Assembly: GCA_023079485.1 (NCBI GenBank)
Contig: CM041084.1
Coordinates: 70,217,709-70,281,708 of the forward strand
Direction of reading: 5' to 3'
Origin: Archilochus colubris
Lineage: Eukaryota; Chordata; Aves; Apodiformes; Trochilidae
DNA: 64,000 bases
A program made the translations under genes and the position numbers. The notes beneath the pieces were generated by a model. That model did no database searches, was not told the origin of the DNA, and was given only the letters and a program-made list of their open reading frames with translations. Each line of letters begins with the position of its first letter. The first letter of the stretch is position 1. Positions 24,601 to 36,400 of this stretch are shown here, piece by piece.

Positions 24601-27600
24601 TCCTGGCATCCTGTGAGGAACCTGTCTTACAAGCCCTCCATGGTGTCACTGTTCTTTCTTTCTGATGCTCTTTCTGATGTTTCATTCAAAAAGATGATAA
24701 TATTTTGAAATTATCACCAGCTGAGGAATTTGCCTGAGCAGTACTGATATATACTTCTTGCAGCCCACATCATGCTCTTCAAGTTCTTCTGTGTTTCTAC
24801 ATCCTTTGAGTATTTTAACGTAAGAGATGCGTTAAACATGGTGGTGAAAGGATGTTCTTATTTATTCTTTGTTTCTTGACTCCTAGATGTCTGCTCTAAA
24901 CTTTCCTTCATCGCCCATCCTAAAAGATTACACAAATGAATAGATATTTTGACATTATATCCTACAATGACACATCAATTTATCACAAGGGCTTACAACA
25001 TATGTTGCTTCTGCTGATATAATAAGGTGTAATGAAGACAGACAAATAGAAATTTGCCTGTTTGTATAAGCAAGTTATATATTATCTTAAGTTATTTAAG
25101 AGAAGGAGTGCTCCAAAAAGAATTGGTGAGGCTAAAAGGAAAAGGCCAGAGTGAGAGATTTTGTGCAGTTTGACTTGGTGTTTTTATTCCTGAAGAGCAG
25201 CTGGTGGAAGATGAATGCAATCAACATTTTCCAAACTGCCACTGCAGCTCTTATCTTCTATTTTGTGGGATTCTGATTGTTACCCTGTAAACAGACAGAT
25301 GCCTGGGAGGCACCTTCTCTGCTGAGTGAATTTAGAAGACCTGTAAATCTGTTAAGGAAAGATCACGATATGGGGGTTGACCTCCATGTATTGTCTGGGA
25401 GCATTTATGAGGCTACCACATTTATGAGTATCAACCACATCTGCCAGATGGGATAAGACTGCAGAAATTCATTCCTGTACCCACCTCTCTTCTGTAAAAG
25501 AATTGTTCTGGTCCTGGCTGCTCCCTTTGATTATCTTTGAATATAACTAACATACATAGTCCTAACAGTCACCCAGTTCTCCTAACTTTGTAAGAAAAGA
25601 AAATGGTTATTTGCCATCACTATAAAAAGAAAGCAAACCACAAATCTTGTACCTGATTTCATGTTTAAATTTGTTTACAGCTACTGATCAGTATTCTACC
25701 TTTCCTTCCCTTTGAAGGGTTTACCAACATATTCTCTTTAGGATGCCTCTTCCTCACCATTGCAATTGCTCCTTGATTTGTTATTAAAGGCATTGCACTC
25801 ATTGCCCTTGTCCCTGTATAGCTCTCAGGTTTTTTAATAGGTCTATTTCTCACACCCATTTTTCACCATCCTTCAAGATAAACAGCAAAAAAACTGCATA
25901 TGTTTGTCTGGGATTAGTATAAAGTGCATGAAATACTGAGGCAATGCCACTTTTCTTTTTAAGGATTCTATTCTTTATAGAATCTCATCAACTGCTTTTA
26001 TTGCAGCATGGGAGTCTGCACGGAATTCTTTGTTTGATGTAGCAATGAGATTTTTCCCCCCCTGTCCTTACAATTGTGTAAGGCATAGATTGTTCTGACA
26101 GGAGGGCATGGCACTCTATTTTATTTTATTGTGCCACTTACCAAATTTTATATGCAGTGACTAGTTTATATTTATTTCTGAATGACTGATAAAAGCATTT
26201 GTAAGTAGAGATTGTTAAGAGTACACTCAGACCAAAAATACTGTAAATGTGATCTTCTCTGCAGGGTGGGAGAGACCTTCTCTCTCTTGAATCTGCAACT
26301 CAAAAGGTGTGAACCCTTGGGAGCTCATTAATTGGGACTGTAAAGTACCTATAAAACCTCACAAGTTTGTTTCAAATTTGCATTGTAAACAATTACTGTA
26401 TCACTACACTTTATTGCTTTGTCTTTTAAAAAAGAACAAATGCATTTAGCTTTGATAATTGATAATGATTTCAAAATTTAATACTTAGAGGAAACCGAGT
26501 CAAACGAAAATCCTGACACAATGCCCAACCCTTAAGAACTGTATACCCTTTGATTCCTAATCTTGGTGCCCATTTCTTTGTCTCTCTTGTCTCTATTTTC
26601 TACTTCAGACATAATTCAGCTAGAAATTTCTGCATGTGCTTTAATCATCTGTCATCAAAGAGAAGATTCTCTGTGATCTCCTCTGGCAGCTTCATGGCAG
26701 TTGAAATAGGGAACACAGGATTTGCAAAGGAATTTCCCAAGCACAGATACGTGGCTAAACAGAGCAGGAGAACTGCAGGTCCATGGAAATCAATACCTAT
26801 CTGGATGTATTGTTCTCTTCATCCTCCTGAAACAATGCTTCCTGACATTTAATGGATTAAGTCAGTGTCCTTCAGTTCTTTGTCTGACAGTTCACTTCTT
26901 TTAATGTTCACCTAACAGTAAGTGCTACCTTCCCTATTTTTCATCATTTTCTGGATAGTTTTTATGCCTTGAATCACTCTGGGATTGCTATGGCAAAAAG
27001 TCATTAAAAGTCAATGACTGTCACAACAGCTGGCTGTTTGCTGGGATAATACAGTTCCAGTTCAGTGACCCCAGGAGGACCCCATTTAGCTTTCTGGACA
27101 GGGTTTATTCTTGTTTTTAAGCTTAGAGTCTAAGTGCTGCTGAAGGTTGAAATGGGAGTATTGCTGAATTTACTTGAATAAGAACTGTATTCCAAGAGTG
27201 TACATACCCATGGGCTATTAGAAAGTTATAAAGAGTTATTTTTTAATGAAAATCCTAAAAGAAAACATTCTGATTACTATTTATATACTATATTGATGAT
27301 GTAATCTGATATACTGCAGACTCTCACAGGTGTTTTTCCTAGACACATCAATCAAATATTTGGTATTAAATTCAGAAATGACAATCGTTTTCCAAAGGCC
27401 AACAGTTACAATGGTTCAGTGGAGTCTTCTGTCTCTTGTGGCCTTACAGTCACTTAGATAATGCATATCTGAGGTATCTTAGGCTCAGGCTTATCAGAAA
27501 ACTGTACTTTGACTGTAGAGCAATGGTAAAAAATACTGAAAAAACAGTTCATTCTTAATAAAGACAAATGAGTGAAATATATCTGCACTCCCAAAAACCT

Positions 27601-28259
27601 ATGCAAAACTGTGGTGTAAAAGAACCTCCCCAGGCTGGTGGAGAATTGTGGGCCATGGGCTACCATCACTTTGAAGCAGAGTTTGCAGTGATGCTAATGG
27701 AGGTCCTATGTTTATCTGGAGGGCAGACACATAGTCCTGTAAAACAGCTGCTTGGAGAGACACCATGCTGGCAGTGTCTCTGTGTAGCTCTCCAGTATTG
27801 TGTCATGATCTGGGGAGATGGAAATGAGCAACAAAGAGGTTGCACAGAGGTGGAAGATGAGAAACAAGGGAAAAGGTCACACTGAAGGTAGAAATGAGAG
27901 AGTGTTTTAATAAATTTTCTCAAGAGAGAAATTTTCTGTAATATCTGACTAACCATGGGTAGCCCTGGAAAACACTTGTGGAGCCTTGGAATCAGAAATG
28001 AGAGTGCCTATGGGTGAAAACGCTGCATTTATCTTCTGAGAGTGAGCAAAATCTGTAAGAATTATTAGATGAAGTGGACAGACTCTGTAAGTGCATGGAG
28101 GCAGGATCTGGTTGAAGACCTGATTGATTCTGTAGTGCCAGCCCCAATGGGTTCTATCACTGCATCAGGGCACAAATCTGCATTGTCCATTCTCAGGATT
28201 CCCTCTATAATTCTGGATATTCACAGTGTATGTTCATGGCTCATAAGTGGAAGGGTGTC

Positions 28260-29050
28260 ACAGAACAAAACCACTAACTGCTGAAGATGGAAATACAACT
28301 GACAGCAATTTATTCCACAAACAGGTATCTGTGTAGTTTATGGGCTAATATATGTCACAGGAGTTGGCCCACACTTACTTACAAGATAGGAAAGAACCAA
28401 GTGGGAGCAACATCGCTGCAAGAGTCACCTAGAAGCTTTTAGGTTTCAGGGAGACAAGAGGATCTGGTAGCATTCTCACTCACCTGTTTAAAGTGAGGTT
28501 TCTCAAGCTCGAGGAGTCTCCATGATAGGTGTCCCTACTATGAAGAGGATCTGGTGTGGCAGATATGCTGCTCCAAGGAGGACTCAAAATGTCCTTCAGT
28601 GGGGCTCCATTTATACCCAAGTTGTATGGGGACTTGTGGTCAGTTCTGCTTGGCTGAGGGTCTGAGTGTCCTCACCCTTCACCCAAGGTGCCCACTTGCC
28701 TGTTTTTTTGTCAGAGCAGGAATATCTGCCACAGATGGGCTGGGAGAAGCACATCTATGAGTGAGAGAGAAGAGGGACCATGAGTGTCCATCATGCATTG
28801 AGGGGATCTGCTCAGAAGCTAACCCAGCTAATTTAGGGGTTTCCAGAAAGGTGAATATTCTTCCATCAAGGAGGATGGCGTACTGGGACCTAGTTACGGG
28901 AGAAATACAGGGGGTGATGTTGACTGTGGTAGTGGGCAAGTATACCAGGTCACTGGAGCTGCAGTTTGTGAGCTGAGAGCGGGGGTAGGATAAGCAGAAA
29001 ACCTTATTTTGTCTTTTCAAAATATGAAGGAAATGATGGCCTTTCACCAT
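28260..29050 (-). mobile_element. Doubtful retroviral-like (LTR) relic
   Basis: On the minus strand a 123-codon open frame (29050-28679) is followed by a TATA-like GGGTATAAATGG near 28620 and, about 310 nt later, by AATAAA near 28310. The segment closes with GTTCTGTGACA near 28258. This order (frame, TATA, poly(A) signal, CA end) is what a 3' LTR after coding sequence would give. No second LTR, primer-binding site or convincing purine tract was found, and the protein matches no family I recognise. It could be ordinary unique DNA. Confidence 0.2.
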
Positions 29051-31807
29051 GGCCTCTTTCCATGTGCTTTACAGATAAAGTGTTGCAGCAAAAAAACGCT
29101 GAAGAATTCATCATTTTTTTATTCTGTCTTCCAATATTTTATGAGATGGTATTTATGAGGTAATATGACTTCACACTTTTACACAGTCAAGTGGTGTATG
29201 CAATAAATACTGTGTTGAATATGATTATAGGTGTTGTGGCATGGCAGATACATGAGAAATGCTCTTGTCATGTAAGCACTGATAGAGGGAGAATTTATTA
29301 TAGTAAAGTTAGTTATTGGTTCCTAGGAGGGAGTGAAAGCACAATTACTAACCACTGTTCCTCTCACAAAAATGGATTTTCCTGCCTATCTTGTGTGGGT
29401 GTTCTTATGTGATATTATAGATTTTAAAATATCATCCAAGGAATAAAATGACTGGGATATGAACAATTCGCATTTAATCCAAAATTCTTGATATAAAGTC
29501 AGTGACTCATGTTTGATTTTCTGAGATTTGTGCTTTCATTGGACTACCATTTTTTTCCCCTCAGTGAGAATACATCAAAAACATGTACTAGAAGTATTAT
29601 GTGTTGAGATAAGGATAGTGGTTATGGCACCATCATGTGCCAATAGCATAAAGGCTAATGGCAAACTGGATTACTGGAAACCTTGCTGAGGCTGAAGAAT
29701 GCTAAATGAAAGACGGAATGGGAAAAAACAGATGGACTAAAATTTTATTTGAGTAAATAATTTTTCCTAATATCTTTTTTGCATTTAAAATCTGGATTCT
29801 GTTGATAAGCATTGTCGCTCATCTTCTACTGGTGGGAGAAGCTGGAGGGTCTCTTGGATTTTTGCTCTCTGGAAGGAAGCTGACTGAGCTGTAGGGAGAC
29901 CAGTGGAGTCTCTGGCCTCAAATAATGGGCTGAAGGAAGCAATACAAGGTGGGGCACTCTGAAAAGAAGCCAGGTCTTCTGGGACAGCATGTGTTCCCAG
30001 TGTTTATGCACTGTACTAGTAACTTCATTTCAAGCCTTTTATCATTCTCTGATGCTACATTTCTAAGGCTTTTCCCCTTCTCAATGCTCTTTCATGATGA
30101 TCAATATAGTGAAAACATTTCTTCTAGGGTACTAAGGTCCAGCAAATATGAACCTGAGAGGCCAGCAACATCTTCCGTCCTTCTGTGGATGGTGTCCTTG
30201 GGTAGTTAGAAGGGAGCCCTTCCAGTTAATTTAATATTTTAACAGTTTTTATCCCTTAGGCAACTACAAAGAGGTAGCTTTGTGTATTTGTCTGTCTAGT
30301 TCCAGGTTCTCAAAGGTGATTTCCATGAAGGGAGGGAATGGGTACATCCAGACCTCGTTATATTTCTTTAAGAACAAGGCAACTGAGTTGAAGAGAAGGC
30401 TCTCTTCTAACATTGTACTACTGAAGAACTAATGAGTACAGCACAGCCATCCCAGGAATATAGATCAACTTATTGAAGCAGGTGATAACTTTCTTTATAA
30501 CTTTCTTGTTCTCCAACAGAATTTTAACCCCTGCTAAGCTTGTTCAATATTTTGGCTGTTTGCTCCAGCAACTCTTTAAGCTCAAAGAGGTCTGGCTGTG
30601 GTTTCTTTGCAGAAGAAAAAAAGTTATTATTTTTTCATTTTAACCTATTTTTATTTTGACAGCACCATATATCCTGCAGTGAAGTGACTGGACACCATTT
30701 TCTGTGAGCACGAGGACATCTTTCAAGTAGAGGGGATTATATTATCCATTTCTTACTGACTGCAGACTGAGACCTAAAGATTAAAGCCAGCAGCATCAAA
30801 TGGAAATCCAGCAGCAGAGACAGAGATTGGATACTGTTCTTCAGGTTTGCTTTCAGTTTCTCTAGCTATGAAATCTTTTTGCTCTTTCTCCAGTTTCCTG
30901 CCTCCTTGCTGTTAAGTCTTCCTATGTCAGTAACAGATAACCTTGGGTCTTACAGAAAAATGCTTTTTCCACCACAAAAGAACATTTCATCTCCAGAACA
31001 AAGTTATTCTGTAAAATGAAAAGGAAAAATGTGCATTGGGTAGGTTACAACCAAGGAGGATTCCAACTAGTGACTACTGTGCGTGGAAGCCTTGTGGGAT
31101 GTGGGACACTGCAGACATTTCAGGAAGCAGCAATCAGCACGCTTGCGAGGAGTGTTGTGTACTATCCTCACATGAACTGTTGGCTGTAGGAATAAGATAA
31201 TTAAATAGAATAGTGAGAGTTTTGAAATGGCAGAAAATACAGGCAGAAACCTGTCAGCTAAATGGCTGGCATGAGGCTGTGGTGAGAGATTCAAGAGGGA
31301 CTGCTAGGAAGGCTTAGCTGTGCATCAGGAATGTACCCAGAAAAGATGCCTACAGTATGCATCCATATAAAAGGAAAGGAAATCTTAATGGTGTATCACT
31401 GAAAACTGATGTGGAACAGAGGAGCTTAGAAATGTACAAAACTATAAAATGAATGCAGCTGGAAAGCAGATGCTCTGCTTCCTTTTGAAGCAGGAAACAG
31501 AATTAGGCAATTGCAGGGGAAGTTGAGGAATGCCCCTGCAAGATTTCTGTAGTTCCCTTGTGTAGGTCTGCATTACTCAACCCCTGGGACATCTGTAGGA
31601 GATTGGGGGTAGCACAGTTGCTGAAACACAAGTATGTTCTCAGACCTTTGAAAACTGACTATGACAGGACAATGGTAATAGACTCAATGACTTTGCAATT
31701 CCCTGCAGTCATATGAGGGATGCAGAATTCTCCATACGTGTTGTGGGAGTACATATGCTGAAGGTGGAAAAGCTTCCTTACCAAGGGATGGAGAACAAAT
31801 GCACCAA

Positions 31808-31937
31808 CAATATTTTTGGTTGAAAAAGACCTGTAAGATCATCAGGTTAACTCAGCCTGCTGTCAAGTCCACCACTAAACCATGTCTCTAAGCACTGTGT
31901 CTACGCATCTTTTAAGTATCTCTAGGGATGGTGACAC
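31808..31937 (-). mobile_element. CR1 LINE 3' UTR fragment
   Basis: The plus strand reads GGTTGAAAAAGACCTGTAAG, then a segment ending GTCCACCACTAAACCATGTC, then CTAGGGATGGTGACAC. This is the usual reverse-complement text of a CR1 3' UTR. Only about 130 bp remain and the terminal octamer tail is eroded. Confidence 0.8.
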
Positions 31938-32794
31938 TTATGATGATGTCTCATGTCCACGTTACATTGATGTTGATATAGACTAAAAAGGTGCAGCTGC
32001 TAGATTCTCAGGTGCTTTGCAGGACTGAAAGCAAACTGCAGCCCTTTCACAGACGTACACATGATTTTCCCTCCTTGTGTTTGGTTACTATGCAAAAGGA
32101 TGAGATCTTACAGTCTTTCTGATGTGAAGTTTAGCTTGGCACAGCTCCTTACTAGATCTTGCTGAAGAAAACTTTTAAAAATATAGCTTTTAGTCTGAAA
32201 CTTATCCTTTACTGTCTCTCTTTCTCTCACGCATGTCTATCCTACAAGCATATATATAACTTTGGATATGGCTTCGAATTCCTATTCTTCCTGTTCAGAG
32301 CACATAGGTAGCTTCTGCAGTTGGTTACTATGGTTTTGTAGGTCACCTTGTAATGAGATGATGTAAAACCATTTTGCTTATTTCCCTCTGACTGAGAGAA
32401 ATTTAGCTGATTCTTTTGCATTATGAGGTCAACACATAATACTAGCCAAACCCATACATTGGTACAAGTAATGTTCTGAAACACTGCCATCTTTTGGTCA
32501 CTGAAAAATGTGTTCTATGATTTTTGAAATCCTTATAGATGTCCTCAATGATTTTATCCTATGCAGCAGCACATTACATTAAGGAGCATGGAGAATCATA
32601 TCTCTGTATTTTGGTGACAGTTTCAATGCTTGGAAAGAGATGAATTATTTTCCTTCCTTCCCCTATCCAGGAAAAATACATTCCTTAGGAAAAAGGGAGA
32701 ATGAACTACACACTGCAGAGTTTTCTGATGCTCTGTTGAAAGCTTACCCTGTCTGTTAAGGATGGCTTTATGATCCCTGTATTGGGATCCTTTA

Positions 32795-32967
32795 GGACCA
32801 GGTTGCCCAGGGAGGTGCTCAAAGCTCCATCCCTGGAAATTCTTAAGGCCAGGCTGGATGTGGATCGGAGCAACCTGGTCAAGTGGGAGGTGCCCCTGCT
32901 CATGGCAGGAGGGTTGGACCTAGATGGCTTTAAGGTCCCTTCCAACCCTGACAATTCTATCATTCTC
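32795..32967 (+). mobile_element. CR1 LINE 3' end
   Basis: Plus-strand translation shows the end of CR1 ORF2 (LPREVLKAPSLEILKARLDV), followed by the 3' UTR words GGGTTGGACCTAGATGG and GGTCCCTTCCAACCCTGAC and an eroded tail (ATTCTATCATTCT). It is strongly 5'-truncated. Confidence 0.88.
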
Positions 32968-33052
32968 TGCTTTAGTGGGTATGATGATACAGATATTGAT
33001 AAATACTTAAAAAAATTATTTTATTGTTTTAGTTTATTGGGGTGGGGGAGAT

Positions 33053-33120
33053 GTTGACATTTGGACAAAGTGATCTTAGAAGTCTTTTCCAACTGTGACA
33101 ATTCTGTGATTCTGTGATTG
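33053..33120 (+). mobile_element. CR1 LINE terminal tail
   Basis: A very short piece reading GTGATCTTAGAAGTC, TTTTCCAACTGTGAC and then ATTCTGTG repeated. This is the last 70 bp of a CR1. It lies 85 bp after the previous CR1 tail in the same orientation, so it is either a second insertion or a duplicated tail. Confidence 0.75.
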
Positions 33121-34854
33121 TAAAGTAGGACTATTCTCAGGAAAAAAGGGCTTAAGATATTGAAGGTTATATTGGCTGAGCTTGACTTTCTTTTCTCCTG
33201 TACACCTTTTTATGTGGATTTAACCGTATTACTGAAGATTTACATCAGTGCAAGGAAAGACAGAATTAGGGTCTCTGATGCAGATGCTACATGCTTTGAT
33301 AGCATCTTTCTAGCGGCAGACTGACTTATGTGAAAGAGGAATTAAATGCCCAGAGTTACTAATGGATGCTTATTGATATACAATTGTACAAGAATACAAG
33401 TTAGTACAATTTTCTTGGCAAAGAGACAGAAGAAATTGTCACATTAAATTAGTAGGATCTATTTTAATTTTCTCTTTCTGACATCCTGCTATTGATCTGG
33501 TCCAAGTGCCTTTATTCAATAATTCCACTAAATGAATACCAAACAGTCAGTAACCTAAATAGCATTTATTTATCAATACCATTTTTAAGACATTTAACTT
33601 TCAGGACACAGCTTATTTATGAAAATGTGCAATCAAAAAAAGCCCACAGCACAAAAGTGTATTTTAGCAGATAGACTGGCCAGGAATCAGCTGTAGCCTA
33701 GAAATATTGTTTTCAGTAGCAGCCAGGCTGTGGCTTTTCAGCAGTAGTACTGCCAGACACTTATTGTCTTTCAGACAGGATCTAGCTCCTTGATCCTGTT
33801 GTGCAATAGATAAAAAGTAAATAGTTGTCATGTGGAGGAAGGAGACTGTTACCTTATGACAATGTTCCAGTCTGATGGGATTATCATTACCCAAAGAAGT
33901 AATTAGAAATGAAAATGTCATTTGGGAAGTTGTTTGCAGTAAAAAAAATTGAGTGATGTGAATAGTTTCTGAGTGGGGTGACATCATATTTAAATCTTCC
34001 ATGATGAAGAAAAGATTTATGTGGTATCTCCTCATGTGGATTGACTACAATATCAGAAAAGCTTTAGTATGTCTATTTTATTGCATTATATATGTTTGGA
34101 AAATGTAATGTTTTCACTGTAGTATCTACTTTGAAGGGGAAGCAAATCTGAACTCGCAGTAATTTGTGCCACTTTGTTGTGTGAATTTATGGGGAAGGGA
34201 ATGATGGGAAGTCAGCTCTCCTTCTAGCCTGGTTAATTTTATTTTGTGAGATAATGCTGGGTCTGCTTCAACACCTCCCTTTGGCAATGGCACTTCTATT
34301 CACTTCCTGAGCACCTATGTCTCTGTTCCCGCAATTTCTAAAAGCAGTGACAGCACTTCAGGGGTTGCTGTGTCTGTGTTTGCATGTGTATGTGAATATA
34401 ATTATTATGGGGTTTTGCACAATTAGTAAGAAATTACTCCAGGTACAATGTATCACTATTTTGCTGGCCGAATTTCTCTGTGGCTGTATATAATTGTTGT
34501 GGATATGCATGGCTCATATAATAATAATAATGTAATAATAATTACTATTTTCCCCAAAATTTATGGACCTCATCTAGTCAAAGAATTATTAGTGTGTCAG
34601 TATTGATAATATCCAGAAAGCTGGCCATTAAATATTCACTGATAGGCTGCCTATTGTACAGAATTGTATGTGAGGAAGGGAATATTTGGATGAAGACATG
34701 GAACAGTAAAGAAAAACTTTAGCAGAGTTCAAGGAAATGTAGTCTCTTTTGTGTAATTCACATACTTTCTCACACATTACTGTGCCCAGCATACTTCAGA
34801 AGGAAAAGCTCTAGCCAGCCAGCAAGACACCAGAAGCCACTATAAGAAGAACTA

Positions 34855-35270
34855 AACTACAAAGTTTAAGACTAATTAGCTCTTCTGTTACCTTGGTAGT
34901 GCTAATTCATTTAAATGGATTTGATGGAGCATAGTTTGATCAAACACGGATCAGAGAGAGGCAGTCGTTGACGGTGGCTGATGGGAGAACAGACGTCAGG
35001 AGATTTGTTCCTTTCTTCCCCCATCCTGTTGGCTCTCTGAGAATTACTGTTTGTAATGATACCAGGCTTCAGAAGAGGCTTGCTGCAGTAGCTAACTTAT
35101 GATCCTGATTAATTTTCTATAACTCAGTAAACTGTAAATAAATGGATTAAAGAGCCATTTGATCTTCAAGCAGAGGTTTAAAGGGGCTTTGATGACTAAG
35201 TACCTGGGGGAATACAAAGGATTATCATGGATAATTGATTAAAGAAGAGAGGACATTAAATTGATGTATA
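34855..35270. promoter_or_regulatory. Candidate enhancer with TCF/LEF-type motifs
   Basis: TTTGATG (34920), the perfect palindrome GTTTGATCAAAC (34934-34945), TTTGATC (35158) and CTTTGATG (35187) give several WWCAAWG-like sites in about 270 bp, mixed with TAATTA-type words. The composition resembles conserved non-coding elements, but conservation cannot be seen from one sequence. Confidence 0.25.
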
Positions 35271-36287
35271 CGTGAATACATATAATCTACAGCTTGTGAA
35301 TGTGAATCCTGTGTGCCTGCATGCATCTGTGTAAATGCAGTCACATATAGGAGGGAGAAGAGTGGGTTTATAGGAGTGTACATGTTGCATTTACTTTGTC
35401 TTCTTTCTAATTAGGAAATGAGAGATGAGGCATTACTCCGTTAAACCATAACTGAGTTTGGAAACACAGCAGCATGGAGCTGAACTCCATTAGTAAAACT
35501 CTGAATGTAAGGGGCAGCACCATAACTATAAGCTTGTGTGAGCTGAAGCATTCCGTGGTGACTGAGAAGGTAAGAGAAGTGGTGTAAACATTAAAATATG
35601 TTAGAAACCATCTCCCCATACATTAGAACACAAGAAAGAATTCTTCCTCTTGCTGTCTTCTGCAGTGTGTCTTAGCTTGGGTACCAACACCTCTTTATGC
35701 TATTGGTATGAGCTCAAAAAGAGGACTCCAAGGAAAGCTTAAAAACATATAGGATAAATAGTAAGGGGATGAAGAGATCAAACTGCCCCCTCCAGGTTTC
35801 TTAATCAAAGAACCTAAAGATTTCTCAGCTTCAAAAAGATTGAATTTTAAAGGCACACATGGCTAGAAGTGAAAATAATGTAAGGTAACCTTGAGACTAG
35901 TTTTGTGACCTCTTCAGATTTAACAACTGGCTCTCCCGCTTTTAGCTGGATTTCAGCCTGCAGTACATTAAGTAAACAGAGCTGTATAAACCTGCCAAAA
36001 ATAAATAGTGTAATGGAAACAAGAAGTCAGTCTTAACTTTAGTTTTGTGAAGGCTAACTTAAAGGAACTGAGGAAAAACTATGTGTTGTTTGCTCTCAAT
36101 TTCTTTCTTACTCTTGGATGAAATACGTTTAATTAGAGATTTATTTTTCTTTCCCTTCATTTTGGTAAAGATTTTGTGGAATAGGGAAGAGTGAATATGG
36201 CTCAGGGTAGGGAAGAAGGAAATGATGGTTGTACCTAGCTGCAGTCACTCTGTTTCACCTCTGATGGTACCTTTTAGTTTTGTAGTT

Positions 36288-36400
36288 CAAATGATAACTT
36301 CACAAATAATATGAAAGCAAAGTGATGTAAAACATTTCATTCCTCAAATGGTAACTTCACAAATAATATGAAAGCAAAGTGATGTAAAACAGTTCATTCT
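36288..36400. repeat. 57-bp tandem duplication
   Basis: A unit beginning CAAATGATAACTTCACAAAT is present at 36288 and again at 36345. The copies differ by only a few substitutions (for example ATGATAAC versus ATGGTAAC, and CATTTC versus CAGTTC), so the duplication is young relative to the surrounding DNA. Confidence 0.9.

Larger units (their letters stand above)
14509..31807. other. Unique DNA, no gene seen
   Basis: About 17 kb of mostly AT-rich unique DNA. A GC-rich but CpG-poor patch at about 16890-17170 contains an exon-like interval: a pyrimidine-rich acceptor ending CCCCAG (AG at 17006-17007) and a CAG/GTGACT donor at 17121, enclosing 113 nt, with no recognisable peptide. A perfect 16-bp palindrome TTTATGTTAACATAAA lies at 18761-18776. 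Poly(A) or poly(T) runs are at about 22999 and 23636-23662. Confidence 0.65.
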
